Below are positions 55,532-64,000 of a stretch of DNA of 64,000 nucleotides, piece by piece (the first letter of the stretch is position 1; every line of letters begins with the position of its first letter). Below the pieces are notes generated by a model, which was given only the letters and a program-made list of their open reading frames with translations, did no database searches and was not told the DNA's origin. This DNA is from Phreatobacter sp. (GTDB lineage Bacteria; Pseudomonadota; Alphaproteobacteria; Rhizobiales; Phreatobacteraceae), in contig NZ_JAPZTZ010000032.1 in the NCBI RefSeq assembly GCF_027532945.1, positions 1 to 64,000 of the forward strand. Reading direction: 5' to 3'. The position numbers were made by a program, and so were the translations under genes.

Positions 55532-56833
55532 TCAGCCGCGGAACAGGGTCTCGACCGCCGCAGCCATGCGCAGCAGCCGGCGGTCCTCGCCGCCCAGCGC
55601 CGTCATCATGAAGCCGACGGGCAGTCCCTTCACGTCCGGGCAGGGCAGGGAGATGCCGGTGAAGGTGAAGATGTTGCCGACCGTGGTGTTGCGCAGCATC
55701 AGTCCGTTCGCCGTCCAGAACTTCTCGTCCGAGGCGGTGAGCTCGGAGATCTTCGGCGCACGGATGGGCGTTGTCGGCAGGATCAGCGCGTCGATGTCGC
55801 CAAGGCGGTCGCGCATCCGGGCGATCAGCTCCGCGCGCTTGTTGACGAGGCGGATGTAGTCGGGCGCCGCCGCCTGGGCGCCGACGCGGATGCGGGCGAG
55901 CACGCGCGGGTCAAAGTCGCGGGCGCGCTCCTCCATCCACTCCGCATGGACGGCGGCCGCTTCCATGGCGACGAAGGGGGCCCGCGCCATGGCATCGGCG
56001 AGTTCCTGTAGCAGGTCCTCGATGGAGATCTCGGTGACGCGCGCCCCGGCCTTGGTGAGGCGCTTCACCGACGCCTCGAAGGCATGCTCGACCTCCGGCT
56101 CAATCTGGCCGAACAGCCGGCCGCGCGGGATGGCGAGGCGGAGCCCTGCCAGCGGGGCAGGCGTCAGCGTCCAGGGCGCTTCGCCCGCGAGGATGGCGTC
56201 GGTCGCGGCACAGTCCGCCACCGTCTCGGCGAGCGGGCCGACCGAGTCGAGTGCATAGGAGAGCGGGAAGGCGCCCGTCGTCGGCACGCGGCCGGCGGTC
56301 GGCTTGAAGCCGACGCAGCCGTTGAGGGCGGCGGGGATGCGGATGGAGCCACCGGTATCGGTGCCAAGGCCCATGCGGGCGGTTCCCTCGGCGACCGAGA
56401 CGCCGGCACCGGAGGACGAGCCGCCGGGCACCCGGCTCTTGTCGGCGGCATTCCCCGGCGTGCCGTAATGCGGATTGATGCCGATGCCAGAGAAGGCGAA
56501 CTCGCTCATGTTGGTCTTGCCGACGATGACGCAGCCGGCCTGCCGCAGCCGCGCGATGGTCGGGGCATCGACCTTCGCGGCGGGCTGTGAGCGCAGGATG
56601 GTGGACCCGGCCGTCGTCACCTCACCGGCGACGTCGAACAGGTCCTTGATCGAGATGACCCAACCGTCCAGCGGCGACAGGCTCACGCCGGACTTCGCCC
56701 GCGCATCCGCCGTATCGGCCTCGGCCCGCGCCCGCTCCACATAGAGCTTGGTATAGGTGACCCGGCCGTCGGACTGCGGATCGTCGATGCGGGCGAGCGA
56801 GGCTTCGAGCGCATCGCGGACGGTGGTGGCCAT
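55532..56833 (-). CDS. Amidase signature family protein
   Basis: A 433-residue Ser-cisSer-Lys amidase. The catalytic lysine is K63 in ISIKDLFDV, the cis-serine lies in PGGSSSGAG (139-141), and the nucleophile is S163 in DTGGSIR. It hydrolyses small amides; the substrate is unknown. It is not part of a gatCAB set here. GGAG lies 8 nt before the ATG at 56833, and the frame is open much further upstream only by chance. It follows the M20 deacylase gene with a 73-nt gap on the same strand, so they may act on one acyl-amide compound. Confidence 0.9.
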   Translation of the reverse strand: MATTVRDALEASLARIDDPQSDGRVTYTKLYVERARAEADTADARAKSGVSLSPLDGWVISIKDLFDVAGEVTTAGSTILRSQPAAKVDAPTIARLRQAGCVIVGKTNMSEFAFSGIGINPHYGTPGNAADKSRVPGGSSSGAGVSVAEGTARMGLGTDTGGSIRIPAALNGCVGFKPTAGRVPTTGAFPLSYALDSVGPLAETVADCAATDAILAGEAPWTLTPAPLAGLRLAIPRGRLFGQIEPEVEHAFEASVKRLTKAGARVTEISIEDLLQELADAMARAPFVAMEAAAVHAEWMEERARDFDPRVLARIRVGAQAAAPDYIRLVNKRAELIARMRDRLGDIDALILPTTPIRAPKISELTASDEKFWTANGLMLRNTTVGNIFTFTGISLPCPDVKGLPVGFMMTALGGEDRRLLRMAAAVETLFRG

Positions 56834-56906
56834 GGCGGGACTCCGGGAATAAGGCGCCGGGACTGTCGGCAATGGCTGGGGTGGGGTCAAGGCCGGAGGC
56901 CAGGTT

Positions 56907-58190
56907 TCACACCGGCTCCGTCCCACACCACTCCGCCACGAACAGCGCCATGGACTTTGTCGTCTTGCGCAGGGACTCGATGGAGAACCGCTCGTCGAAG
57001 CCGTGGACGCGCTCGGCGGTCGGCCCGTAGTTGAGCGTCGGGATCTCGTCGAACAGCGCATAGACGCGGCCGTCGAGATAGGCGGGCGTCACCGCCTCCT
57101 GCATCGGCTCGCCCCAGGCCTTCTGGTGCGCCCGGCCGAGCACCGCCTCGGCCTCACAACCGGGCGCGAGGATGTAGCCTTCCGTCGTGAAGCCGTTGAA
57201 GACGACCTGCGGCGGGTTGTTGGCGAGGAACCGGTCCTCGCGCGCGGCCCGCGAAATGGTGTCCTCGATGGCCCGCATCATCGTCTCCGGCTTCTCACCG
57301 GGGAAGATGGAGATGCGGCAGTCGACCGTGCACCAGGCGGGCACCGAGGAGGCCCAGTCGCCGCCCTTGATCAGGCCGAAATTGAGGTTGATCGGGTGAG
57401 GCTCATCCTTGAACAGCGGATAGTCCGGGGTCTTGGTGTTCCAGAAGGCCTCGAGCTCGCGCAGCTTGCGCATGACGCCATAGGCCGCCTCGATGGCATT
57501 CTGGCCGGAGCCCGCCTCGCGCACGTGGACGGGGTGACCCTGCACGGTGAACTGGAACCAGACGACCCCCACATTGCCGCGGGTGATCTGGCCACGGCTC
57601 GGTTCGGGGATGAGGGCGGCCTCCGCCTTGTAGCCGCGCAGGTGGCACTGGAGGGCGCCGTTGCCGGTCGATTCCTCCTCCACCACCGACTGCACATAGA
57701 CCGTCGCCGCCGGCTGGACGCCTGCACGCCGCAGGGCGTCGAAGACGGCGACCATGGCGCCGTGACCGGCCTTCATGTCGCCGGCGCCGCGGCCATAGAA
57801 CCAGTCGCCGTCGATATGCGGCTCGTAGGGCGGATGGGTCCACATCTCCAAGGGCCCCACCGGCACGATATCGATGTGGCCCTGCATGATGAGGCTTCGG
57901 CCGGTCTCGGCCTTGGGGCGATGAATGCCGACGACGATGGGTGCGGTCGAATGGGTCGGCGAGAAGGGCGAGCCGCCGGGATGGCGCTTGATCGCCTCCT
58001 CGTCCATGGCGAAGCGCTCCATGGCAAAGCCGCGCTTGCGCAATTCCTGGAAGACGAAGTCCTGCGCCGCATGCTCGTCGCCGCGCTGGGTGGGAAAGCG
58101 AACCAGCGTCTTCAGATAGTCGAGCTGGGCGTCGAAGCCGTCATCGACGGCCTTGACGATACGGTCGGCGAGGGCGGGATCGAGGGTCAT
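56907..58190 (-). CDS. M20 family deacylase (ArgE/DapE type)
   Basis: A 427-residue zinc hydrolase. MQGHIDIVP holds the first metal His and the catalytic Asp, GRGAGDMKAG the bridging Asp, and VEEESTGNGA the catalytic Glu pair. The central dimerisation domain follows, and a Gly-His-His set ends the second metal site. Members remove N-acyl groups from amino acids or diamines. It precedes the amidase gene and is divergent from the HDAC-like gene, which suggests an acylated amine or amino acid as common substrate. GGAG lies 7 nt upstream of the ATG. Confidence 0.9.
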   Translation of the reverse strand: MTLDPALADRIVKAVDDGFDAQLDYLKTLVRFPTQRGDEHAAQDFVFQELRKRGFAMERFAMDEEAIKRHPGGSPFSPTHSTAPIVVGIHRPKAETGRSLIMQGHIDIVPVGPLEMWTHPPYEPHIDGDWFYGRGAGDMKAGHGAMVAVFDALRRAGVQPAATVYVQSVVEEESTGNGALQCHLRGYKAEAALIPEPSRGQITRGNVGVVWFQFTVQGHPVHVREAGSGQNAIEAAYGVMRKLRELEAFWNTKTPDYPLFKDEPHPINLNFGLIKGGDWASSVPAWCTVDCRISIFPGEKPETMMRAIEDTISRAAREDRFLANNPPQVVFNGFTTEGYILAPGCEAEAVLGRAHQKAWGEPMQEAVTPAYLDGRVYALFDEIPTLNYGPTAERVHGFDERFSIESLRKTTKSMALFVAEWCGTEPV

Positions 58191-58387
58191 GGCGGGCTCC
58201 TACGGCAGGGCCAGCCTAGCCGGCAGGGATGGGGGGACAACTGCCGGGTGCGCAGCGGTGATCCCCGGCGGACGGCGTATCGCGGAGCGGGAAGAGGAGG
58301 CAGCGCAAAGCTCCCCCTCCCGTGCCCGCCTTGCCTTCGCCCGTCCGACCCCGATCATGGCGGCACACGAATCCGGAAGGCCCCGCC

Positions 58388-59413
58388 ATGAAAGCCGTCT
58401 TCACCGACCTCCACCGCGGCCATGATCCCAAGCGCTTCATCCTGCGCGGGCAGTTCGCACAGGGCGAGGAGCGTCCCGAGCGCGCCGACCGGCTCAGCGC
58501 GGGCCTCAAGGCCGGCAAGCATGAGCTCGTCCGCGCCGAGAGCTTCGGCCAGGGCCCGCGGCTCGGGGTCCATTCGGTGGATTATCTGCGCTTCCTCGAG
58601 GAAGCTGCCGCCGAGTGGCAGACGCTCGCCAATGCCTCGGACGAGGTGCTCGGCAATGTCCATCCCGTGCGCCGCGGCGGCACCATGCCCGCCTCGATCG
58701 TCGGTCGCGCCGGCTGGTACATGCAGGACATGGCCTGCGGCATCGGCCCGGATACCTGGACCGCCGCGTCCTCGGCCACCGACGTCGCCATCACCGCCGC
58801 CGAACTCGTCATCGAGGGCGAGCGCGCGGCCTACGCACTCTGCCGCCCGCCCGGCCACCACGCCTATCGCGACGCCGCCGGCGGCCACTGCTTCCTCAAC
58901 AACACCGCCATCGCCGCGCAATACCTGCGCTCGGTCCACGACCGCGTGGCGATCCTCGACATCGACATCCATCACGGCAACGGCACGCAGGACATCTTCT
59001 ACGATCGCGGCGACGTGCTCACCGTCTCGGTCCATGCCGACCCGACGCGCTTCTATCCCTTCTTCTGGGGCTATGCGCATGAGCGCGGCGTCGGCGCGGG
59101 CGAGGGTGCGAACCTCAACCTGCCGATCCCCGTCGGCTCCGGCGACGATGCCTATGTCGCGGCGGTGGAAGCCTCGGCCAGGACCATCGCTGCCTTCACG
59201 CCCGGCACATTGGTGGTGGCGCTCGGCCTCGATGCCTCGGCCGACGATCCCTTCGGCGGCGCCAAGGTGACGGCCGACGGCTTCCGCCGCGCCGGCGCGG
59301 CCATCGCCCGGATGGGCCTGCCGACGCTCTTCGTGCAGGAGGGCGGCTATCTCTCGGACCAGCTCGGGCCGAACCTCACCGCCGTCCTCGGCGGCTTCGA
59401 GGCCGCGGCCTGA
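58388..59413 (+). CDS. HDAC-like acetylpolyamine amidohydrolase
   Basis: A 341-residue zinc deacetylase of the histone deacetylase superfamily, of the acetylpolyamine amidohydrolase type. Motifs are RPPGHHAYR (the catalytic His pair, near residues 157-158), ILDIDIHHGNGTQDIFY (Asp and His zinc ligands) and the later LGLDASADDPFGG (third Asp). The product would free an amine from its acetyl group. GGAAGG lies 8 nt before the ATG at 58388. It is divergent from the M20 deacylase and amidase genes, so the three may share a substrate class. Confidence 0.9.
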   Translation: MKAVFTDLHRGHDPKRFILRGQFAQGEERPERADRLSAGLKAGKHELVRAESFGQGPRLGVHSVDYLRFLEEAAAEWQTLANASDEVLGNVHPVRRGGTMPASIVGRAGWYMQDMACGIGPDTWTAASSATDVAITAAELVIEGERAAYALCRPPGHHAYRDAAGGHCFLNNTAIAAQYLRSVHDRVAILDIDIHHGNGTQDIFYDRGDVLTVSVHADPTRFYPFFWGYAHERGVGAGEGANLNLPIPVGSGDDAYVAAVEASARTIAAFTPGTLVVALGLDASADDPFGGAKVTADGFRRAGAAIARMGLPTLFVQEGGYLSDQLGPNLTAVLGGFEAAA

Positions 59414-59417
59414 GGCC

Positions 59418-59633
59418 TCAGCCCTGGCGCTTCGGCACCGGGCAGGTGGTCACGCCCATGAGCGTGTAGGCCGGGCACGAGCCCATGGCGGCGGTGACGA
59501 GCGGCACGATGCCGATCCAGCCGATCCAGTTGAAGCCGGTGGCGGGAATGCCGGTGATGGCGAAGAGCAGCAGGGCGAGGCCGCCGACGATGCGCAGGGC
59601 GCGGTCGATGGTGCCGATATTGGTGCTGAACAT
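59418..59633 (-). CDS. DUF2892 (YgaP-like) small membrane protein
   Basis: A 71-residue inner-membrane protein with two helices (about 12-30 and 33-53) and the DUF2892 pattern TNIGTIDRALRIVGG at the start and GSCPAYTLMGVTTCP near the end. Members often accompany or fuse to rhodaneses; none is adjacent here. Two cysteines (in GSCP and TTCP) are retained. The role is unknown. GGAG precedes the ATG. It is convergent with the HDAC-like gene, 4 nt apart. Confidence 0.85.
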   Translation of the reverse strand: MFSTNIGTIDRALRIVGGLALLLFAITGIPATGFNWIGWIGIVPLVTAAMGSCPAYTLMGVTTCPVPKRQG

Positions 59634-59815
59634 GGACGTCTCCTGATGGGCCTGTCGGGGGGCAGGACGACAGGGGGGACCCTAGCACGCACCGTGCGCC
59701 TTACGGAGGAAATCGGCGCCTTCCATTGGCCATCCCAGCCGTTGCGCTTGACACCCGCCCCATCAGCCGATCCCCTGACGGCAAGGCCGGGCTGACACGG
59801 CTGGAGGCGACGCAC

Positions 59816-61492
59816 GTGAGACCCGAGGGCAGGGGGCCGCTCGACTCCCTCTATTTCACCTATCCGCATTTCGAGGCCACGCGTGCACCCGAGCTCGATG
59901 GTGACCGCACCGGGCACACCGTCGTCATTGTCGGCGCCGGGCCCATCGGCCTCACCGCCGCACTGACGCTGGCCCGCTACGGCGTGCGCAGCCTCGTCCT
60001 CGACGCCAAGCCGACCTTCAACGACGGCAGCCGCGCCACCTGCATCGCGCGGTCCAGTTTCCACATTTTCGAGCGCGTCGGGGCGGTGGAGGCTTTCCTC
60101 GCCAAGTCGCTGGGCTGGACCACGGGCCGCAGCTACTTCCGCGGCCATGAGATCTACCGGCTGGAAATGCCGGACTCGGCCGATGAGAAATTCCGGCCGA
60201 TGTACAATCTCCAGCAGCAATACACCGAGCAGTTCCTCCACGATGCCTGCCTCGCCACCGGCCTGGTCACCATCCGCTGGCAGAGCGAGGTCGTTGCCAC
60301 CGTGCCCCGCGCGGATGGTGTCACGCTCACCATTGCCTCGCCCCATGGCACATATCCGCTTGCGGCCAGCTGGGTGCTCGCCGCCGACGGCGCGCGCAGC
60401 CCGATGCGCGGCCATCTCGGCCTGCGCCTGCGCGGCGACAATTACGAAGGCCGCTACGTCATCGCCGACGTGAAGATGGCCCATGCCTATCCGACCGAGC
60501 GGCGCGCCTTCTTCGATCCCGCCTCCAATCCCGGCGGCACCATCCTCATGCACAAGCAGCCCGACGACATCTGGCGCATCGACTACCAGCTGCGCGACGG
60601 CGAGAGCCCCGAGGAGGCGGTGCGCGAGGCGACGATCCGCTCCCGCGTCGGCGCGATCCTCGCCGATATCGGCCATCGCGGGCCCTGGGAGCTGGAATGG
60701 TGGTCGATCTACACCGCCAACACCCTCGCCCTCGACGAATACCGGCACGGTCGCGTCATCTTCATCGGCGACAGCGCCCATATCGTGCCGATCTTCGGCG
60801 TGCGCGGCCTGAACAACGGCCTCGCCGACGCCCACAATGCCGGCTGGAAGCTCGCTTACGTCCTCAATGGCTGGGCCGGGGAGGGGCTGCTCGACAGCTA
60901 CACGCCGGAGCGGCGCGGCGCGACGCTCGACGTCTTCGCCAATGCCACCAAGAGCACGCGCTTCATGACCCCGCCGACTAGAGGTCATCGCCTCATGCGC
61001 GAGGCGGCCCTCTCGCTCGCCATCGACGAGGATTTCGCCAAACCCTTCGCCAATCCCCGGCAGATGCAGCCCTACACCTATGCGGACAGCCCGCTGACGC
61101 CCTTCGCCCGTCGCGACGCGGAGTTCACCGCCGGCCCAGGAGCTGGTGCCGTCATCGCCAACCGCCGCACCGGCAACGGCTTCCTGTCCGACGCCATGGG
61201 CGATGGCTACACCGCGCTCGCCTTCGGTGCCGTGCCCGCCTTTGATGGGCTGGTGCAGGGTCTCGCGGCCCGCGATCCGCTGTTCCGCGCCGTGAGCGTC
61301 GGGGCGCCCGCAGCCCGGCCGCAGGATCTCACGCTGGAGGACACTGACGGCAGCCTCGCCGCGGCTTACGGCGCTGTCCCTGGCACGCTCTACCTCGTCC
61401 GCCCCGACCTGCATGTCGCCAGCCGTTGGAAGATTGTGGAGCCGGCCGAAGTGATCGCGACCCTCGAAGCGGGCCTTGGGAGGGCGGCATGA
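59816..61492 (+). CDS. FAD-dependent aromatic-type monooxygenase
   Basis: A 558-residue group A flavoprotein monooxygenase. The FAD fold VVIVGAGPIGLTAALTLARYG, the DG motif VLAADGARSPM and the GD motif VIFIGDSAHIVPIFGVRGLNNGLADAHN are all intact. It resembles MhpA/PheA-like phenol and phenylpropionate hydroxylases, with a C-terminal thioredoxin-like tail. Substrate unknown. I chose GTG at 59816 because GGAGG lies 8 nt before it; the frame is open to a TTG at 59726. Its stop overlaps the start of a DUF2783 gene (ATGA), a pairing seen with such monooxygenases. Confidence 0.88.
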   Translation: MRPEGRGPLDSLYFTYPHFEATRAPELDGDRTGHTVVIVGAGPIGLTAALTLARYGVRSLVLDAKPTFNDGSRATCIARSSFHIFERVGAVEAFLAKSLGWTTGRSYFRGHEIYRLEMPDSADEKFRPMYNLQQQYTEQFLHDACLATGLVTIRWQSEVVATVPRADGVTLTIASPHGTYPLAASWVLAADGARSPMRGHLGLRLRGDNYEGRYVIADVKMAHAYPTERRAFFDPASNPGGTILMHKQPDDIWRIDYQLRDGESPEEAVREATIRSRVGAILADIGHRGPWELEWWSIYTANTLALDEYRHGRVIFIGDSAHIVPIFGVRGLNNGLADAHNAGWKLAYVLNGWAGEGLLDSYTPERRGATLDVFANATKSTRFMTPPTRGHRLMREAALSLAIDEDFAKPFANPRQMQPYTYADSPLTPFARRDAEFTAGPGAGAVIANRRTGNGFLSDAMGDGYTALAFGAVPAFDGLVQGLAARDPLFRAVSVGAPAARPQDLTLEDTDGSLAAAYGAVPGTLYLVRPDLHVASRWKIVEPAEVIATLEAGLGRAA

Positions 61493-61728
61493 GCGTTGTC
61501 ACGCAGGATCGGCCTGCGCCGTTGCCCTTCGAGGCCATGGAACGGCTCTACGAGGATCTGGCTGACGCGGTGGACCGCGCCGGCCCTGCGCAGGAGGCGG
61601 TGTTCCTAACGAAGCTGGTGATGGTCATGGCTCATCGGGCCGGGGACACGCTGGATTTCGAATCCTGCCTTGCGGCAGCCCTGGGCAATCTTTCCTGCGA
61701 CGCCGCTCCCGATCCAGCCGCCTGCTGA
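61489..61728 (+). CDS. DUF2783 protein
   Basis: A 79-residue acidic soluble protein with the DUF2783 pattern: MERLYEDLADAVDRAG, then ETFLTKLV-like EAVFLTKLVMVMAHRAGD, and LAAALGNL near the end. It is translationally coupled to the monooxygenase. Function unknown; a partner or small subunit for the monooxygenase is likely. Confidence 0.8.
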   Translation: MSVVTQDRPAPLPFEAMERLYEDLADAVDRAGPAQEAVFLTKLVMVMAHRAGDTLDFESCLAAALGNLSCDAAPDPAAC

Positions 61729-61786
61729 CGCGCCTCGGAGCGCCATGGGATCACCTTTGCGGTCCGTTCTCCAAAGGGCCGCCCTT

Positions 61787-62461
61787 ATGACCATGACACT
61801 CTATTCCGGCCCGCTCAGCATGTTCGGCGCCAAGGCCGAGATCGCGCTGCGCGAGAAGGCCATGCCTTTCGATCTCGTGCTGGTGCCGTTCGACATGCAA
61901 CGTCTCTACGAGCCGAAACATCCGGAGGTCGGGCGGATCAATCCGAAGCGGCAGGTCCCCGTGCTCGTGGACGGTGCTGTCGAGATTTTCGATTCGACCC
62001 AGATCTTCGAATACCTCGAACATCTGCAACCTCACCCGCCGCTATGGCCCGCGTCGCCAGCGGAGCGCGCCCGCGCCCGATTGATCGAGCATCTGTCGGA
62101 CGAGGTCTATTTTCCGCCGGTCATCCGTCTGATGGGTCTCCAGGATCGGCCGGAGGACCCCATGGCCGTGGCCGCGCGCGATGCGGCGCGGGCCGCCTGC
62201 CACCGGTTCGAACAGCTGATCGGTGGGGGCGATTATCTCGCGGGCGCCTACTCCTATGCCGACATCGCCTTCTTCATGGCGCAGCTCTTCGGCGAGCGAA
62301 TGGGTGCGAGACTTGAACCCGACACGCCGCGCCTGATGGCGTGGCGCCAGAGGATGGGGCTGCGGCATGCCGTGCGCGCCGTGGTCGGCCCGATGCTCGA
62401 CTATCTGAGAGGGCAGGGCCGTCCGATCCCGCAGCCCTTCGAGGCCATCACGGCGGACTGA
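61787..62461 (+). CDS. Glutathione S-transferase family protein
   Basis: A 224-residue GST with N-terminal thioredoxin-like domain (LYSGPLSMFGAKAEIALREKAMPF; NPKRQVPVLVDG; IFDSTQIFEYLE) and a helical C-terminal domain. The catalytic position in SGPLSMFGAK is a serine. It follows the DUF2783 gene by about 60 nt on the same strand, so it may take part in the same aromatic pathway, for example as an isomerase or in dehalogenation, though no substrate is evident. ATGs at 61787 and 61793 are both usable. Confidence 0.88.
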   Translation: MTMTLYSGPLSMFGAKAEIALREKAMPFDLVLVPFDMQRLYEPKHPEVGRINPKRQVPVLVDGAVEIFDSTQIFEYLEHLQPHPPLWPASPAERARARLIEHLSDEVYFPPVIRLMGLQDRPEDPMAVAARDAARAACHRFEQLIGGGDYLAGAYSYADIAFFMAQLFGERMGARLEPDTPRLMAWRQRMGLRHAVRAVVGPMLDYLRGQGRPIPQPFEAITAD

Positions 62462-62473
62462 CAGGGCAGGCCC

Positions 62474-63199
62474 TCACTCGTCCGCCCGACTGCCTTCGAT
62501 GGCATCCGCGTCGCGGCCGCGGAAGCCCATGGCGAGCACGTAGAGCTCCTTGGAATCGGCCCGGCTCGCCTGCGGCTTGATGTGCTTCACCACGACGAAG
62601 TCGCGCTTGAGGTCGGAGAGCAGGTCGCCCTCCGTGCCGCCCTGCAGCACCTTGCAGAGGAAATGGCCGCCGGGCGCCAGCACCTCGCGGGCGAACTGGA
62701 TGGCAAGCTCGGCGAGATAGATGATCTTGATCTGGTCGGTCTTGCGGTGGCCGGTCGCATTGGCCGCCATGTCCGAGAGCACCACGTCGGCCTCGCCGCC
62801 GAGCATCTCCTTCAGCCGGTCCGGCGCGTCGTCGGTGGTGAAATCGCCCTTCATGAAGGCGACGCCGGGAACGGGGTCGATGTCGAGCAGGTCGATGCCG
62901 ACGATCTTGCCGCGGCCCTGTTCGAGGCCGATGCGCTTGGCCGCCACCTGCAACCAGCCGCCGGGCGCAGCGCCAAGGTCGACGATGCGCTGGCCGGGTT
63001 TGAGGAGCTTCGCCTTGTCGTCGATCTCGATCAGCTTGAAGGCGGCGCGCGAGCGCCAGCCCTCACGCTTGGCGCGGGCGACATAGGGGTCGTTGAGCTG
63101 CCGCTCCAGCCATTTCTGCTGGCTGGTCGTCCGCTTCTTGGCGGTCTTCAGCCGCACAGCGAGCTGGCGGCCGCCGCCACCACCGGATTTGCCCGTCAT
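62474..63199 (-). CDS. rlmE: 23S rRNA (uridine-2'-O-)-methyltransferase
   Basis: SAM-dependent methyltransferase that makes Um2552 in 23S rRNA, also named RrmJ/FtsJ. The protein has 241 residues from the ATG at 63199 (GGGGGA 5 nt before), starting with a Lys-rich tail. The SAM site is VDLGAAPGGW and the catalytic K-D-K-E tetrad is represented by the early Lys, SDMAAN, K in FLCKVLQGG, and the final Glu in SKELYVLA. Its start codon overlaps the end of the ppx/gppA gene (ATGA), so they are coupled. Confidence 0.95.
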   Translation of the reverse strand: MTGKSGGGGGRQLAVRLKTAKKRTTSQQKWLERQLNDPYVARAKREGWRSRAAFKLIEIDDKAKLLKPGQRIVDLGAAPGGWLQVAAKRIGLEQGRGKIVGIDLLDIDPVPGVAFMKGDFTTDDAPDRLKEMLGGEADVVLSDMAANATGHRKTDQIKIIYLAELAIQFAREVLAPGGHFLCKVLQGGTEGDLLSDLKRDFVVVKHIKPQASRADSKELYVLAMGFRGRDADAIEGSRADE

Positions 63200-64000
63200 C
63201 GCGGTCCCCCGTGGCCCTGCGGCCGCTGGTCGTGGTGGCGGTTGTGGAACGGCCGGCGCCAGACGCCGTCCTGCCGCATGAGGCTGACGAGGATGCCCTC
63301 GCGCAGGCCCCTGTCCGCCACCCTGAGGCGACGACAGGGGAAATGCCGCCGCATCCCCTCGAGGATGGCACAACCGGCCAGGACGAGGTCGGCGCGCTCG
63401 GCGCCGATGCAGGGATGGGCGATGCGGTCCTCGTAGGTCATGGCGAGAAGCTGGTCGAGGATGACGTCCACCTCGCCGGCGCCGAGCCAGGCGCCGTCCA
63501 CCCGCCGCCGGTCATATTTCGGCAGGCCGAGATGGACGCCGGCGAGCGTCGTCACCGTGCCGGAGGTGCCGAGCATGTGGAGGTGCTCGATCTGGCCGCC
63601 CACCTCGATCTCCCTGGCGAAGGGCTCGACCATGGCGGCGACCTCATCGACCATGCGGCCGAAGCTCTCAGCCGTCACGTGCTTGCCGTCATGGCGCTCG
63701 GCGAGCGTCACGACGCCGACGGGGAGGGAGGTCCAGCCGAGGATCTCCGCCGTCGGCGGGCCGCCATTGCGCCCCGGGCCGCGCGGCAGCAGCCAGACGA
63801 TCTCGGACGAGCCGCCGCCGATGTCGAAGAGGATGACGCCGCGCGAACGCGGATCGGCCAGCGGCACGCAGCCCTGGGCGGCAAGCTGCGCCTCGGTCTT
63901 GCGGTCGACGATCTCCAGCGCCAGGCCCGTTTCGTCCCGGACGCGGGCGATGAAGGCCTCGCCGTTCTCCGCCTGCCGGCAGGCCTCGGTGGCGATCAGC
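63196..64000 (-). CDS. Ppx/GppA family exopolyphosphatase, 5' end outside window
   Basis: C-terminal 267 or so residues of a Ppx/GppA phosphatase, which hydrolyses polyphosphate or pppGpp. The frame runs off the edge of the window as LIATEACRQAENGEAF. The actin-like fold marks are GVILFDIGGGSSEIVWL, HMLGTSGTVTTLAG and RADLVLAGCAILEG. The end is rich in His and Arg. rlmE follows with a 4-nt overlap, the usual pairing in alphaproteobacteria. Confidence 0.93.
   Translation of the reverse strand, partial: LIATEACRQAENGEAFIARVRDETGLALEIVDRKTEAQLAAQGCVPLADPRSRGVILFDIGGGSSEIVWLLPRGPGRNGGPPTAEILGWTSLPVGVVTLAERHDGKHVTAESFGRMVDEVAAMVEPFAREIEVGGQIEHLHMLGTSGTVTTLAGVHLGLPKYDRRRVDGAWLGAGEVDVILDQLLAMTYEDRIAHPCIGAERADLVLAGCAILEGMRRHFPCRRLRVADRGLREGILVSLMRQDGVWRRPFHNRHHDQRPQGHGGPR

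Overview
This 64 kb window is GC-rich chromosomal DNA that looks like an alphaproteobacterium of the Hyphomicrobiales (Rhizobiales). The signs are a B12-dependent (class II) ribonucleotide reductase, an RNase E with a large acidic insertion in its S1 domain, CtrA-type TTAA-N7-TTAA sites, an Omp25/31-type outer membrane protein, and a light-harvesting puc operon with a PpsR/CrtJ-type site. The photosynthesis genes suggest an (aerobic) anoxygenic phototroph; genera such as Phreatobacter, Bosea or Methylobacterium are possible, but I cannot fix the genus from sequence alone.

Layout. 1-1 kb: a short, probably damaged GspK-like type II secretion gene. 1.4-8.8 kb: nrdJ and rne, both leftward, with a pair of NrdR boxes and a long leader before nrdJ. 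9.2-18.3 kb: envelope and housekeeping genes (L,D-transpeptidase, amidase amiC, PBP1A, uracil/xanthine permease, prfB with its programmed frameshift). 18.4-21.2 kb: a leftward pucB-pucA-pucC operon plus an unrecognised gene with a C-terminal short tandem repeat. 21.7-30.4 kb: an outer membrane beta-barrel, a membrane-anchored TIR/coiled-coil protein, an M23 peptidase, a Bcp peroxiredoxin and a YhdP/AsmA-like protein. 30.5-35.9 kb: rhodanese, chemoreceptor, anmK, tyrS, GST.

35.9-53.6 kb is the main accessory region. A leuCD-type hydratase pair diverges from a HutC-type GntR regulator. The regulator is followed by a co-directional, mostly overlapping run of genes: a branched-chain-type ABC transporter (binding protein, two permeases, two ATPases), an MmgE/PrpD protein, an isocitrate-lyase/PEP-mutase-family lyase, hydantoinase B and A subunits, an isochorismatase-fold protein whose usual nucleophilic cysteine is glycine, a fumarate-reductase-like flavoprotein, and an M24 aminopeptidase. 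Together they look like uptake of a small molecule, ring opening of a cyclic amide or imide, redox and hydration steps on the resulting diacid, and C-C cleavage to central metabolites. The substrate is not evident.

53.7-64 kb: a second chemoreceptor with no normal start codon before its first membrane helix, an amidase, an M20 deacylase, an HDAC-like acetylpolyamine amidohydrolase, a FAD aromatic-hydroxylase-type monooxygenase coupled to a DUF2783 protein, a GST, rlmE and the end of a ppx/gppA phosphatase gene. I saw no tRNA, rRNA, CRISPR array, insertion sequence or prophage.
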